Part shown: positions 1 to 9,294 of the stretch, piece by piece
Numbering within the stretch: the first letter of the stretch is position 1
Layout: every line of letters begins with the position of its first letter
NCBI RefSeq assembly: GCF_001280015.1
Contig: NZ_LGDV01000188.1
Span: forward strand, 36,104 to 100,103
Length of the DNA stretch: 64,000 bases
Source of the DNA: Streptomyces sp. MMG1121
GTDB lineage: Bacteria > Actinomycetota > Actinomycetes > Streptomycetales > Streptomycetaceae
Direction of reading: 5' to 3'
Position numbers and translations under genes: made by a program
Notes under the pieces: generated by a model
Database searches by the model: none
What the model was told of the DNA's origin: nothing
Seen by the model: the letters and a program-made list of their open reading frames with translations, nothing else

Positions 1-1752
1 GGTCAGCTGCCGGTACAGGGCCGATGTGCGCAGCAGTTCGTCGTGTGTGCCGCAGGCGGTGCGCGCACCGTCCATGACGAGGATCCGCTCCGCACGACGG
101 GCGGAGCTGATGCGGTGGGCGACGACCAGCAGCGTGCCGCCCGGGCGTGCGGCGAAGGCCCGCTCGGCGCGTGCCTCCGCCTCCGGGTCGAGGTGACAGG
201 TCGCCTCGTCCAGCAGGGCCAGCGGGGCCGGGGAGAGATACGCCCTGGTCAGCGCGATCAGTTGCCGCTCGCCCGCCGAGAGCGCCGTCGGATCGACCGG
301 GGCGTCGGGCCCGCCCAGTGTCCGCAGCAGCGCGGTCAGCCCGACCGCGTCGGCGGCGGCCAGCAGTTCGGCCCGCGGCACCGGGGCCGGGCGGAAGAGG
401 GACAGGTTCTCGGCCAGGGTGCCGCCGTGGACGTAGGCCTCCTGGGGGATGAGCACGGTCACCTCCGGCGCGGGGACGGGGCGGCCGTACAGCCGGATGG
501 TGCCGTGCCGCGGTGTGAGCAGCCCGGCGACGAGTCCCGTGAGCGTCGATTTTCCGATTCCGCTGGGGCCCACGACGGCCAGGTGGCCGCCTGCCGGGAG
601 GCTGAGGTCGAGTCCGTCGAGGATCGGCTCGCTCGCGGCGCCGTAGGCGAAGGTGAGGGAGGTGAGGGAGAGGGCGGTGTGCCGCGCGCCCGAGGACGGG
701 CGGCTGCGGCTCGTCCGTGGCTGGTCGCGCGGTTCCGTGTGCCCCTGGGGGTGTCGTGCCGGGCGGGTCAGCCGGCGCAGGACCACCGTGAGGCGGGAGC
801 CGCTCGTGCCCAGGCCGTGGACCAGGTTCTGCAGGGCGGGCAGCAGGGACTGGGTGACGTAGGCCAGCGCGCCGACCAGTGCGCCCGGGGTCACGCCGTG
901 GTCCAGCAGCCAGGGCGTGGTGACCAGCAGCAGAACCACGGGCAGCTCACCGCCCAGGGCCAGTGCGGCGGTGCGGGCCACGCTCCAGCGGGCCAGGGCG
1001 CGCGCGGCGCGCAGCTCGGCGTCGACGCGTTCCCCGACGTCCGCCGCGACCCGCTCCTCGGCACCGGACGCAGTGACGTCCCGCAGTCCCGGACACAGTG
1101 CGCCCAGCTCCTGGGCCAGCGCCTCGTCCGCGGCGAGGAACGCTTCCTGGCGGCGGGCCAGGGGCCGCAGCGTCGCCGCGAACAGGGCCACTCCGGCCAG
1201 CAGCGGGGGCACTACGACGGTCAGCAGCGGCGGGGCCAGCGAGAACAGGCCGATCAGGGCGCCAGCGGCGGTGAACAGGAACGACCGCGACACCATCACC
1301 ACGCCCGCGAGCGTGTCCCGGGCCAGCTCCACCTGCTGGGTGAGCCCGGACAGCGCACCCGCGTCCGCCTCCCGCACCCCGCGCTCGACCACCGCGGTCA
1401 CCAGCCGGTCCCGGGCCGGTTCGACCAGAGCGGCGACCACGCCGTACACCCGCCCGGTCCCGTACGCCCCGGCACAGACGGCAAGGCCCGCCGCCCCCAG
1501 CCAGAGCAGGCCGGTGCGTACGTCCCCGGCCAGGAACCCGGCGTCCAGCGACCGCGCGAGGGCGTAGCCGAGAAGGAAGGTCTGCCCCGCCTCCAGCACC
1601 GACCAGGCGCCGAGCCGGACCAGCACCCGCCACCGCGCCCGCAGAAACCGGCAGGCCTGCCCGCGCACCCGCGCCGGGCCCCCGCCGCCCGCCACCCCGA
1701 GACGACGCCCCGCGCCGGCCCTGCCCCTCAACTCCCGCTCCCGGTACGGCAC
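1..1752 (-). CDS. ABC exporter (TMD-NBD), RamB/AmfB-like, 3' end outside window
   Basis: Half-transporter with a fused membrane domain and ATPase domain. Reading the minus strand from a GTG at 1752 gives about six hydrophobic helices, then Walker A VGPSGIGKST, the signature LSAGERQ and Walker B LALLDEATCHLD, followed by the VVAHR switch-histidine motif. The C-terminal end runs off the window start. It is the fourth gene of a lanKC-precursor-exporter-exporter operon, the order known for ramCSAB/amf loci, so it probably pairs with the upstream exporter to move the modified lanthipeptide out of the cell. The start is uncertain: an in-frame GTG at 1845 is also open, but the GTG at 1752 has a GAGG sequence upstream. 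The long open frame on the opposite strand here is not coding. Confidence 0.88.
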   Translation of the reverse strand, partial: MPYRERELRGRAGAGRRLGVAGGGGPARVRGQACRFLRARWRVLVRLGAWSVLEAGQTFLLGYALARSLDAGFLAGDVRTGLLWLGAAGLAVCAGAYGTGRVYGVVAALVEPARDRLVTAVVERGVREADAGALSGLTQQVELARDTLAGVVMVSRSFLFTAAGALIGLFSLAPPLLTVVVPPLLAGVALFAATLRPLARRQEAFLAADEALAQELGALCPGLRDVTASGAEERVAADVGERVDAELRAARALARWSVARTAALALGGELPVVLLLVTTPWLLDHGVTPGALVGALAYVTQSLLPALQNLVHGLGTSGSRLTVVLRRLTRPARHPQGHTEPRDQPRTSRSRPSSGARHTALSLTSLTFAYGAASEPILDGLDLSLPAGGHLAVVGPSGIGKSTLTGLVAGLLTPRHGTIRLYGRPVPAPEVTVLIPQEAYVHGGTLAENLSLFRPAPVPRAELLAAADAVGLTALLRTLGGPDAPVDPTALSAGERQLIALTRAYLSPAPLALLDEATCHLDPEAEARAERAFAARPGGTLLVVAHRISSARRAERILVMDGARTACGTHDELLRTSALYRQLT

Positions 1753-1870
1753 ATGAGTTCCTCGCCCGGGGTGCGCCGACGCCGGCCGCCTGCCCCCGTC
1801 GACCTCCGCCTCCCAGCCCCCGTCCCGGCAGCCCGGACGCGGCACGTACGTCCACCCTTCCCCACTGCCG

Positions 1871-3652
1871 TCACCCCCGAGCCTCCGTCCCGACCTGGCC
1901 CCCGACGTCGCCCGCCCTCGCCGGCCCGGTCTTGTCCCGGCTCGCCTCCCCCGCACCGAACACCGCCCGGTACTCCTCGTCCCGCCACAGGTCCCGGTGG
2001 GTGCCCAGGGCGCGGATGCGGCCGCCGTCCAGCCAGGCGACCCGGTCCGCGCGGGCCGCTGTGGTCGGGCGGTGGGCGATCAGCACGCGGGTCTGTGGCG
2101 GGGTGGGGGACAGGAGGGTCTGGGTGATGCGGTGTTCCGTGACCGTGTCGAGGCTGGAGAGGGCGTCGTCGAGGATGAGGAGCCGGGCGCCACGGGCGAA
2201 GGCGCGGGCGAGGCCCAGGCGTTGGGACTCGCCGCCGGAACGGGGGGCGTCGGCGGTGCGGGTGGCGTAGCCGTCGGGCAGGCGGCGGACGAACCCGTCG
2301 GCGTGCGCGCGCCGGGCGGCCGAGCGGACGGCGGCCGGTGACCGGGCGGTGAGCCCGAAGGCGAGGGTGTCCTCGATCGTCGTGCCCAGCAGCGCGGGGC
2401 GTTCGAAGGCGTAGGCGACGGCACGGCGCAGCTCGTCGTGGGTGAGGTCGCGCAGCGGGACGCCGTCGAGGAGGACCTCGCCCGCGTCCGGGTCGGCGAG
2501 CCGACCGGCCACCTCGGCGAGCAGGGACTTCCCGGCGCCGGAGCGGCCCACGATCGCCAGGGTCGTACCGCCCGCGACCGTCAGGCTCAACCCGTCGAGG
2601 ACGTTTCGGCCGCCCCGGACGGCCGTCACCGCTCGCAGCTCCAGGCCCCCGGGGCCGGGCGGCAGGCGGCGGGTGCCGTGTTCCGGGCGGGGCTCGGCCG
2701 TCACCTCGGCGAGTCGGCCGGTCGCCGCGCGGGCCCGGGCGAGTGCGGCGAGCTGTCCCACCAGCGCGCCGACGCCCGTCGCGAGGACCGCGTACCGGGA
2801 GGCGGCCAGCATGTCGCCGACCGACAGGCGGTGCCGGGCCAGCAGCACTCCGGCCACCGCCAGTACGCCCAGGTTCAGCAGCGGGGCCACGGTGACCGCC
2901 CGCGCGGCGGCCCGGCCCTGCACCCGCCACATGCGCTGTCCCGCACGCGACAGTTCGGGCAGTGACGCGAGGACGCGGGCGCTCTCGCGGTCCTCCACGC
3001 CCGCCGCCCGGATCGTACGGGAGCCGCCGATCGCCTCCGCCAGTGCGGCGGCGATCCGGCCCTGGGCATGCTGGTAGTCGGCCACACAGGCCGAGGTGTC
3101 CCGGGTGAAGGCGCGCAGCAGCAGGGCCAGGACCGGCGCCCCGGCGAGGAACACGGCCGCCAGCCACGGGTCGATGAGGCCGAGGGCCACCACGCCTCCG
3201 ACCGGTCCGGCGAGTGCGGCGAGCAGCGCGGCCAGCGCGCCCGGCGCCGTTCCGGCCTGGGCCGCGTTGCCGACCCACCGCGCCACCAGATCCCCGGCGC
3301 CGAACCGGGCCGTCGCGCGCGCGCCCAGGGCCAGGACCTGGCCGGTCAGCTGACGGCGCAGCCATGCCGTGGCGTGCGCGTCGGCCGTGCCGGTCAGCAC
3401 GCCCGCGCAGCCGTCCAGCAGGGCCAGCAGGAGGACGAGGCCGGCACAGCCGGCGACCCAGCGGGCGGCGGGGGCGTGGGCCAGCAGCAGGTCCAGGGTG
3501 TGGCCGAGCAGGGCGGGCAGCAGCAGACCGGCCGCCGTGGCGGCCGTGCTCACGGCGCACAGCACGGCACAGCGCGCACCGCCCTGGCGCAGCACGGCGC
3601 GCGACAGGACGCGACCGGCCGCCGAAGTGGCCTTGTCGGAGCGGGAGTTCAT
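1871..3652 (-). CDS. ABC exporter (TMD-NBD), RamA/AmfA-like
   Basis: A 593-residue ABC half-exporter. The N-terminal half carries hydrophobic membrane segments (for example around residues 25-95 and 135-180). The C-terminal half has Walker A VGRSGAGKS, the signature SGGESQRLGLARA, Walker B LLILDDALSSLD and a VLIAHR switch motif. The ATG at 3652 was chosen because membrane-domain-like sequence begins there. Further upstream the frame runs through the precursor peptide gene. It follows the precursor gene after a strong hairpin (3695-3731), so its expression is probably lower than that of the peptide. With the next gene it likely forms a heterodimeric exporter for the class III lanthipeptide. 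Confidence 0.9.
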   Translation of the reverse strand: MNSRSDKATSAAGRVLSRAVLRQGGARCAVLCAVSTAATAAGLLLPALLGHTLDLLLAHAPAARWVAGCAGLVLLLALLDGCAGVLTGTADAHATAWLRRQLTGQVLALGARATARFGAGDLVARWVGNAAQAGTAPGALAALLAALAGPVGGVVALGLIDPWLAAVFLAGAPVLALLLRAFTRDTSACVADYQHAQGRIAAALAEAIGGSRTIRAAGVEDRESARVLASLPELSRAGQRMWRVQGRAAARAVTVAPLLNLGVLAVAGVLLARHRLSVGDMLAASRYAVLATGVGALVGQLAALARARAATGRLAEVTAEPRPEHGTRRLPPGPGGLELRAVTAVRGGRNVLDGLSLTVAGGTTLAIVGRSGAGKSLLAEVAGRLADPDAGEVLLDGVPLRDLTHDELRRAVAYAFERPALLGTTIEDTLAFGLTARSPAAVRSAARRAHADGFVRRLPDGYATRTADAPRSGGESQRLGLARAFARGARLLILDDALSSLDTVTEHRITQTLLSPTPPQTRVLIAHRPTTAARADRVAWLDGGRIRALGTHRDLWRDEEYRAVFGAGEASRDKTGPARAGDVGGQVGTEARG

Positions 3653-3694
3653 GGTCTGCGGCCTCGCTCGGGTCAAACGGGAACGGGGAAGGCC

Positions 3695-3731
3695 CCGGAC
3701 GGCCCCCTCCCACGCGGAGGGGGCCGTCCGG
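3695..3731 (-). terminator. Perfect 16-bp hairpin between precursor and exporter genes
   Basis: A 16-bp stem with no mismatch surrounds the 5-nt loop CACGC (3711-3715). It lies 22 nt beyond the stop of the lanthipeptide precursor (3754) and before the exporter start (3652). No U-tract follows, which is common in high-GC actinomycetes. The position suggests partial termination or mRNA 3'-end protection, giving more precursor transcript than exporter transcript. That role is inferred. Confidence 0.8.
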
Positions 3732-3753
3732 AGCCGTGGAATCACCGGCCCGG

Positions 3754-3870
3754 TCAGAGACAGAGCAGAATGCTCGCCGCGGAGACACAGGACAGCAGGC
3801 TCACGGTGCTGGCGCCGCCGCCGCCGTTGTGCTCGTCGGACTCCAGGGCCTGCAGGTCGAGAAGTGCCAT
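3754..3870 (-). CDS. Class III lanthipeptide precursor (SapB/AmfS family)
   Basis: A 38-residue peptide gene, too short for usual gene callers. The leader begins MALLDLQALE, carrying the LLDLQ helix motif that class III synthetases recognise. A glycine run (residues 16-19) precedes the core. The core holds two S-x2-S-x3-C units: Ser21/Ser24/Cys28 and Ser30/Ser33/Cys37, with Leu38 last. In this family such units become labionin or lanthionine rings. A GGAAAGGA ribosome site lies about 8 nt before the ATG. It sits between the lanKC synthetase and two ABC exporters. By analogy with SapB and AmfS, the product is probably a secreted surfactant-like morphogen for aerial growth. Which ring type forms cannot be read from the sequence. 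Confidence 0.93.
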   Translation of the reverse strand: MALLDLQALESDEHNGGGGASTVSLLSCVSAASILLCL

Positions 3871-3920
3871 GATGATCGTCCTTTCCCTTGTTTCGGGGAC
3901 GGGGTGGTGTCACGACTCCG

Positions 3921-6533
3921 TCAGATCGCGGAGCCGCGGATGTGGGCCGCCGGGGGCGGCGGCAGGAAGGGCAGGTGCGCGGTGCGGGCGTCGTCGCGGG
4001 CCGCGGCGAGCGCGAGCAGGCAGCCTGCCGTACCGGTGGAGAGGTCCATGGACAGGCGCATCATCTGGTGCCCGGGGAAGGCGAGTTGGCCCTGGTAGTC
4101 CATCGCGAACCAGCCGAGCCCCGCGATCTGCTGCGCCAGCCGCTCCCGGGTGGCGCCGGGGGCCGAGGAGCGGGCGAGGTGCAGGATCATTCCGGCGCGG
4201 CCCTGGAAGAGGCCGGGCTGGGCGTAGAAGCGGGAGGTGGCGGCGGTGAGGATGCCGGCCCGGGCGCGTTCGAACCCCTCGTCGTGCGTGTGCGCGAGGT
4301 AGTCGTCGAGGACCAGCCCGATGCCCGCGCTGCCGTCGCCGAGGTAGGGCAGGGTGCGCCAGCCCTCGTCCACCTCCAGGCCGCCGTTCGCCTTCTGGGT
4401 CACACAGCGGTCCAGGTCACGGCGGAGCGCCTCGGCCGCCGCGGCCAGATAGCGGGCCTCGCCGGTCTCCTCGTGCTGCCGGAGCAGGAACAGCGCGGGT
4501 CCGCTCGCGCCGCGCAGCAGTCCGGCACGCCGGCGCGGGGTGTCCGGCACCGGTTCGGCAAGGCGTCGTACGACGATGTCGGCGGCCTCGGCGGCGTGTT
4601 GCCGCAGAGCGGCCTCGCCGGTGGTGTCCGCGAGCCGGGCCAGGACCAGACCGAGTCCGGCGAGTCCGCCGTGCAGATCGGAGGCGAGACTCGGCCAGTT
4701 CTCCCGCAGGACGCCCTCGATCAGGTCCAACGCCCGCTGCCGGTGGCCGAGTTGCTCCAGTACCAGGGCGACGCCGGCGAGACCGTCGTACAGGCCGAGC
4801 GGGGTGCCGGGAGGCGGCGGGGCGGTGTGGTCGAGCAGCCAGCGCTCGCCCTCGTCGTAGCGCCCGGCCCCCGACGCGTCGAGCGCGTACAGCACCCCGG
4901 CCGCGCCGTGCGCGAGCCCGAGTCCGCCGCCGTCGGAGAACTGGGCGATGTCACCGGGGAAGAGCCGGTCGTCGCGTTCCGGGGTGGCGGAGGCCAGGAT
5001 CGCCTTCACCATCGAGTCCCTGCTGCCGGGCCACTCACCGGGTACCGCGGGCCGGGCCGGCCGCACCCGGGGGCCGCCCGCCGCGTCCCGGGTGATCTCC
5101 ACGACCGCCTCGTCCAGGAAGGCGCGCGGCACGTCCGGGAACTGCTCGGCGATCACCTCCGCGAGATGCGCCGCCTTGCCGCGGTCCACCACGAACAGCG
5201 TGGTCACCGGCAGGAACAGGGCGAGCCGCAGACAGGCCAGCGCATAGCGGTCCACGTCCGGGCCCCGGCGGTCCGGCGGGGCGAAGAAGCCGGGGTGGGC
5301 GACGGTCTGCCGGGCGTTCTGCGCCGCGGGCGCGGCGGCCTCGAAGTCGATGAGGCACACGGACTCGTCGTCCTCGGCCACCATGATGTTGAAGACGTGC
5401 AGGTCGTTGAAGACCAGCCCGCGCTCGTGCACCGCGGCGACCGCCCGCTCCACCGCCGCGTTGATCCGTAGCGCCCACGCCGTGTACGCGGCGACCTTCG
5501 CCGGGTCGGGGTCGGCGGTGAGCAGCGGGTGCCGCTCGGCGAAGTAGGAGTTGAGCGGGCGCCCGGCCAGATGGTCCATGACCAGGAAGCGGTGCTCGCC
5601 GAGCAGGAACCAGTCCCGCACCTCGGGCACCACACCGGTCCCGGCGGCCCGCTCCAGCGCCGCCTTCTCCCGCTCCAGTCGGGCCACCGCGTCCGCGCCG
5701 TCGGCGGCCAGCCCCGCGTGCGGCCGGGCCTCCTTCAGCACCACCCGGCGCCCGTCCCGGGTGTCCGTGCCGGCGTACACCCCGCCGCCGTTGGAGAAGT
5801 GCAGCGCCTTCTCGATGCGGTACGGCAGCTCGCCGACCGTCGTGGTGTTGCGGGCCTCCAGATGCGGGCGCAGGAACTCCGGCAGCGACACCCAGGCCGG
5901 CACCTGGAAGGACGGTGCCCGCCGGTCCGGCACCAGCGTGCCCGTGCCGTCGGCCACCGCCGGGACCAGCGTGCCGCGCTCGTCCACGACGTAGCGGCGG
6001 GCGAAGGCGCCGTAGCGGACGTAGAGCGGACCGTCGTGCCAGCGCAGGTCGGTGAGGATGTACGGACCCTCGAACCCCTTCAGCAGCGCGCCCAGTTCCT
6101 CCAGGACCTGGTGCAGCTGCCGCTCGTCCGCGGGGTAGACGGTGACGAACTTGCCGCTGGTGTCGCGGCCCGCGTACTTGGCGTTGCGCAGGTGCAGCAG
6201 ATGCGGGCCGGGCACGAACTTGAACGGGATGCGGCGCGGCACGCAGTAGTCCCACACGAGGGCGGCGATCTGCTCCGCGTCGGCCGCGGTCGCCGAGGAG
6301 TGGATCTTCCAGCCCTGGGCCGGTGACGGCAGTGGCGCGCCGTCCGCATCGAGCGGGGTCAGCGTCAGCCAGTCGCCGGAGCGGGCCGCGTGCCAGTGTG
6401 CCGGAACGGTGCGGCGCGCCGTCGCGAACAGCGGCGCGGCCTCCCCGACCGTACCGCCGGCCGCCTCGAGCCGGTCGGGCGTGTCGTAGAAGTGCCCGTC
6501 GGCGAGCGCGTACACCTCGTACCGCTTGTCCAT
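3921..6533 (-). CDS. Class III lanthionine synthetase LanKC (RamC/AmfT-like)
   Basis: An 870-residue three-domain enzyme that phosphorylates precursor Ser/Thr, eliminates the phosphate and cyclises onto Cys. Residues 1-230 are lyase-like. Residues about 230-520 are a Ser/Thr kinase with Lys267 (VVLKEA), the catalytic loop FNDLHVFN (Asp377) and a DFE metal motif (396-398). The remainder is LanC-like, with repeated GxxG motifs such as GLAHGAAG, LHGGLAG and LSTGTAG. No Cys/His zinc-ligand set is visible, as is usual for RamC-type LanKCs. The ATG at 6533 follows GGGAGGGGC and starts the family-typical MDKRYEVYAL. It is the first gene of the operon. The promoter must lie in 6534-6751, which it shares with the divergent phosphatase gene. 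Confidence 0.95.
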   Translation of the reverse strand: MDKRYEVYALADGHFYDTPDRLEAAGGTVGEAAPLFATARRTVPAHWHAARSGDWLTLTPLDADGAPLPSPAQGWKIHSSATAADAEQIAALVWDYCVPRRIPFKFVPGPHLLHLRNAKYAGRDTSGKFVTVYPADERQLHQVLEELGALLKGFEGPYILTDLRWHDGPLYVRYGAFARRYVVDERGTLVPAVADGTGTLVPDRRAPSFQVPAWVSLPEFLRPHLEARNTTTVGELPYRIEKALHFSNGGGVYAGTDTRDGRRVVLKEARPHAGLAADGADAVARLEREKAALERAAGTGVVPEVRDWFLLGEHRFLVMDHLAGRPLNSYFAERHPLLTADPDPAKVAAYTAWALRINAAVERAVAAVHERGLVFNDLHVFNIMVAEDDESVCLIDFEAAAPAAQNARQTVAHPGFFAPPDRRGPDVDRYALACLRLALFLPVTTLFVVDRGKAAHLAEVIAEQFPDVPRAFLDEAVVEITRDAAGGPRVRPARPAVPGEWPGSRDSMVKAILASATPERDDRLFPGDIAQFSDGGGLGLAHGAAGVLYALDASGAGRYDEGERWLLDHTAPPPPGTPLGLYDGLAGVALVLEQLGHRQRALDLIEGVLRENWPSLASDLHGGLAGLGLVLARLADTTGEAALRQHAAEAADIVVRRLAEPVPDTPRRRAGLLRGASGPALFLLRQHEETGEARYLAAAAEALRRDLDRCVTQKANGGLEVDEGWRTLPYLGDGSAGIGLVLDDYLAHTHDEGFERARAGILTAATSRFYAQPGLFQGRAGMILHLARSSAPGATRERLAQQIAGLGWFAMDYQGQLAFPGHQMMRLSMDLSTGTAGCLLALAAARDDARTAHLPFLPPPPAAHIRGSAI

Positions 6534-6751
6534 GCCCCTCCCGCCCTCGTCTTCCGTGACCGGAAAGACACTCGCAGCAGCCGGACGGCTGCGGACAGTC
6601 ACGTCTGTCACGACGTCGCCGTGCGGAACGCACGGGTCAACATGTGTTCGGGGGCTTTCGAGCGAACCGTGTGCGCGAGGTGTCCCGAGCGTTCACCGTC
6701 CGGCACCCGAAGCGTTCACAGGGGCTGCGCGGGAGGCGTACACGCGCTCTA

Positions 6752-9214
6752 ATGGCGAACGTGGTGAGCGAGGGCGCCGCGGTCGGCGGAACGAGGACGG
6801 GGCCGCGACGTGCCGAAGCCGCCCTCGACGCCCTCGGCGCGTCGCCCGGCACCCCGGACCGGCTCCGCCGCGTCCTCGAACAGGCGCTGGTACTCGCCGG
6901 CGCGGCCTTCGCCGGGGTGTACACGCCCGGCGACGACCCCGACCGGCTGTGCCTCGCCGAGTCGGCGGGTCTGCCGCGCACCCTGTACGGGCTCCGGGAC
7001 GGCTATCCGGCGGCCGGCGGTTCCCCGGTCGCCGAGGTCCACCGCACCGGACGCCCGCGCTGGCCCGGGCCCGGGCAGCCGACCGGTCGCCCCGAGGCGC
7101 GGCGCACCGCGGCCGCGGACTTCTCGGTGGCCGTTCTGCCGCTCGGCCCGGCGGGCAACGGCTGTCTGCTGGCCGTCAGCGAGCATCCCGGCGGCTTCGG
7201 CACCGACGACCGCGCCTGTCTCGAACTGGTCGTCCGCGCCATCGCCCCACCCGCACCGGCCGCCGCCACGGGCGACACCGGCGCGCCGGCCGAGAACGCC
7301 TTCAGCCTGGCCATGGACACCGGCCGGGTCGAGACCGGCGACGCCATCCTGCGGCTGTTCGGGCTCGGCCGGGACTCCTTCGACGGCCGGGTGGAGACCC
7401 TCCTCGCGCGGGCCGTGCCCGAGGACCTGCCCGCGCTGATGTCCGTGGTCGAGGCCGACCACCTCTCCATCGGCGACCGCGAGCTGGAGTTCCGCATCCT
7501 CCAGCCCTCCGGCGCGCCCCTGTGGCTGCGGCTGCGCGGCCGGCTGCTGCCCGCCGCGGAGGGCAGCCCGGCCCGGCTGGTCGGCACCGTCACCGACGCC
7601 TCCACGCAGCGTTCGGACGCCACCGACGTGGCCCGCGTGCAGCGCCTGGCCGCCGCTCTCGCCACCGCCGGCACGGTGCAGGACGTCGGCCGGGCCGTCG
7701 TCGCCGCCCTGCGCGAACCGCTGCACGCCGACCGGCTCGCGCTCGCCGAACTGGACGGCGACCGCCTCGTCGTCACCGTCCTCGACCCGCCCGAACCCGA
7801 GGCCTGGCCCGAGCTGTGGCGCACCGAATGGCGTACCGAGTGGCCCGACGCCCCGGTGCGCGCCATGCCCACGCTGGCCGCCGCGCTGCGCGAGGGCCGC
7901 GCCCGGATCTGGCCCGCCGGCAGCACACTGGAGCCCGCTCTCGCCGGCGTCGGCCCCGGCGGCCTCGCCGTGCTGCCGCTGCCCGCCGGCGGCCGGGTGG
8001 CCGGCGCCTGTCTGATCGGCTGGGACCGCCCGCACGACGTCGGCCCCGACGAACGCGCCCTGCTCACCGCCTGCGCCGGCCTGACCGGCCAGGCCCTGGT
8101 GCGCGCCCACGCCTTCGACGCCGAGCACGAACTCGTCGGCATGCTCCAGCGCACACTGCTGCCCCGCCGGCTGCCCCGGCTGCCCGGCGCGGTCGCCGTC
8201 GCCCGCTATCTGCCCACCACCGCGGGGCTGGAGGTCGGCGGCGACTGGTACGACGTGATCCCGCTCGCGGACAACCACGTGGCCTTCGTCATCGGCGACG
8301 TACAGGGGCACAACGCGGGCGCCGCCACCCTGATGGGCCAGATGCGCACCGCGCTGCGCGCGTACGCCGTCGAAGGACACGCCCCGGACGTGGTCGTCGC
8401 ACGCGCCAACCGGCTGCTGCTGGACATGGAGACCGACCTCTTCGCCACCTGCGCCTACGTCGACGTAGACATGGAGGAGGGCACCGCCTGGTGCGTACGC
8501 GCCGGCCATCCCCAGCCCGTGCTGCGCCACCCGGACGGCAGCGCCGAGATCATGTCGGCCGAGGGCGGGCCGCCGCTCGGGGTGCTCGGCCAGGCGGAGT
8601 TCCCGATGACCCCGTTGCGGCTCCGGCCGGGCACGGTGATGGCGCTGACCACCGACGGCCTGGTGGAGTCCGCGGCCGCCGACCTCGACACCGGCATGGC
8701 GCGGCTCGCCCGCGAGCTGTCCGCCGCCGACCCCGCGCACCTCGGCCTGGTCGCCGACGCGCTGCTCACCGGCGCCCACCGCGGCGACGACGTCGCGCTG
8801 CTGCTGATGCGCTACGACGGCCTGGCCGTACGACCGCTGCGCGAGAGCTGGACGGTGTGGCGGGTACCGGAGGCGGTCCGGCACGCCCGCCGCTTCACCC
8901 GGCGCACACTGCGCACCTGGGGCGTCCACCAGGGCACCTTGGACGCGGCCCTGCTCGTGGTCTCCGAACTCGTCACCAACGCCCTCGTGCACACCGACGG
9001 CCAGGTACGCCTCGACCTCAGCCTGGTCAATCACCGGCTGCGGCTCGCCGTCGCCGACTCCTCGCCGCGCAGCCCCGTCAAGCCCACCAGCATCGGCTGG
9101 GAGGCCACCGGCGGGCGCGGCATCCTGCTGGTGGACGCGGTGTCGGCGGCCTGGGGAACGGTCCCGGTCAGCGGCGGCAAACAGGTGTGGGCCGACCTCG
9201 TGCCCGGCGGCTGA
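6752..9214 (+). CDS. PP2C/SpoIIE-family phosphatase with GAF, PAS-like and HATPase domains
   Basis: An 820-residue regulatory phosphatase. GAF-like sequence comes first, a PAS-like region follows (about residues 190-290), then a second GAF. The SpoIIE phosphatase core has GGDWYDVIPL, IGDVQGHN, TTDGLVE and GDDVALLLM, with metal-binding Asp residues present. The C-terminus is an anti-sigma-type ATPase with ELVTNALVHT, DSSPRSP and GGRGILLVD. Such proteins dephosphorylate anti-anti-sigma factors, so the role is probably stress or developmental sigma control. Its partner is not in the window. The start is ambiguous. ATG 6752 is given, but a TCTAAT element covers it, so a leaderless GTG at 6761 is equally possible. 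It is divergent from lanKC. Confidence 0.92.
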   Translation: MANVVSEGAAVGGTRTGPRRAEAALDALGASPGTPDRLRRVLEQALVLAGAAFAGVYTPGDDPDRLCLAESAGLPRTLYGLRDGYPAAGGSPVAEVHRTGRPRWPGPGQPTGRPEARRTAAADFSVAVLPLGPAGNGCLLAVSEHPGGFGTDDRACLELVVRAIAPPAPAAATGDTGAPAENAFSLAMDTGRVETGDAILRLFGLGRDSFDGRVETLLARAVPEDLPALMSVVEADHLSIGDRELEFRILQPSGAPLWLRLRGRLLPAAEGSPARLVGTVTDASTQRSDATDVARVQRLAAALATAGTVQDVGRAVVAALREPLHADRLALAELDGDRLVVTVLDPPEPEAWPELWRTEWRTEWPDAPVRAMPTLAAALREGRARIWPAGSTLEPALAGVGPGGLAVLPLPAGGRVAGACLIGWDRPHDVGPDERALLTACAGLTGQALVRAHAFDAEHELVGMLQRTLLPRRLPRLPGAVAVARYLPTTAGLEVGGDWYDVIPLADNHVAFVIGDVQGHNAGAATLMGQMRTALRAYAVEGHAPDVVVARANRLLLDMETDLFATCAYVDVDMEEGTAWCVRAGHPQPVLRHPDGSAEIMSAEGGPPLGVLGQAEFPMTPLRLRPGTVMALTTDGLVESAAADLDTGMARLARELSAADPAHLGLVADALLTGAHRGDDVALLLMRYDGLAVRPLRESWTVWRVPEAVRHARRFTRRTLRTWGVHQGTLDAALLVVSELVTNALVHTDGQVRLDLSLVNHRLRLAVADSSPRSPVKPTSIGWEATGGRGILLVDAVSAAWGTVPVSGGKQVWADLVPGG

Positions 9215-9294
9215 CCCGCCACACGGGTACGGGTGCGCCCGGCCACGGCAGGTCGCGGGAGTTCGCCCGCCGGCCGTGCCTAGGGTCGATCGGC

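Noticed and set aside
43..2127. Long plus-strand open frame opposite the first ABC exporters
   Set aside because: Composition is Arg/Gly/Gln-rich with no family motif; the minus strand carries clear Walker and signature motifs in the same DNA.
3888..5471. Long plus-strand open frame opposite lanKC
   Set aside because: Antisense shadow of the lanthionine synthetase, produced by high GC.
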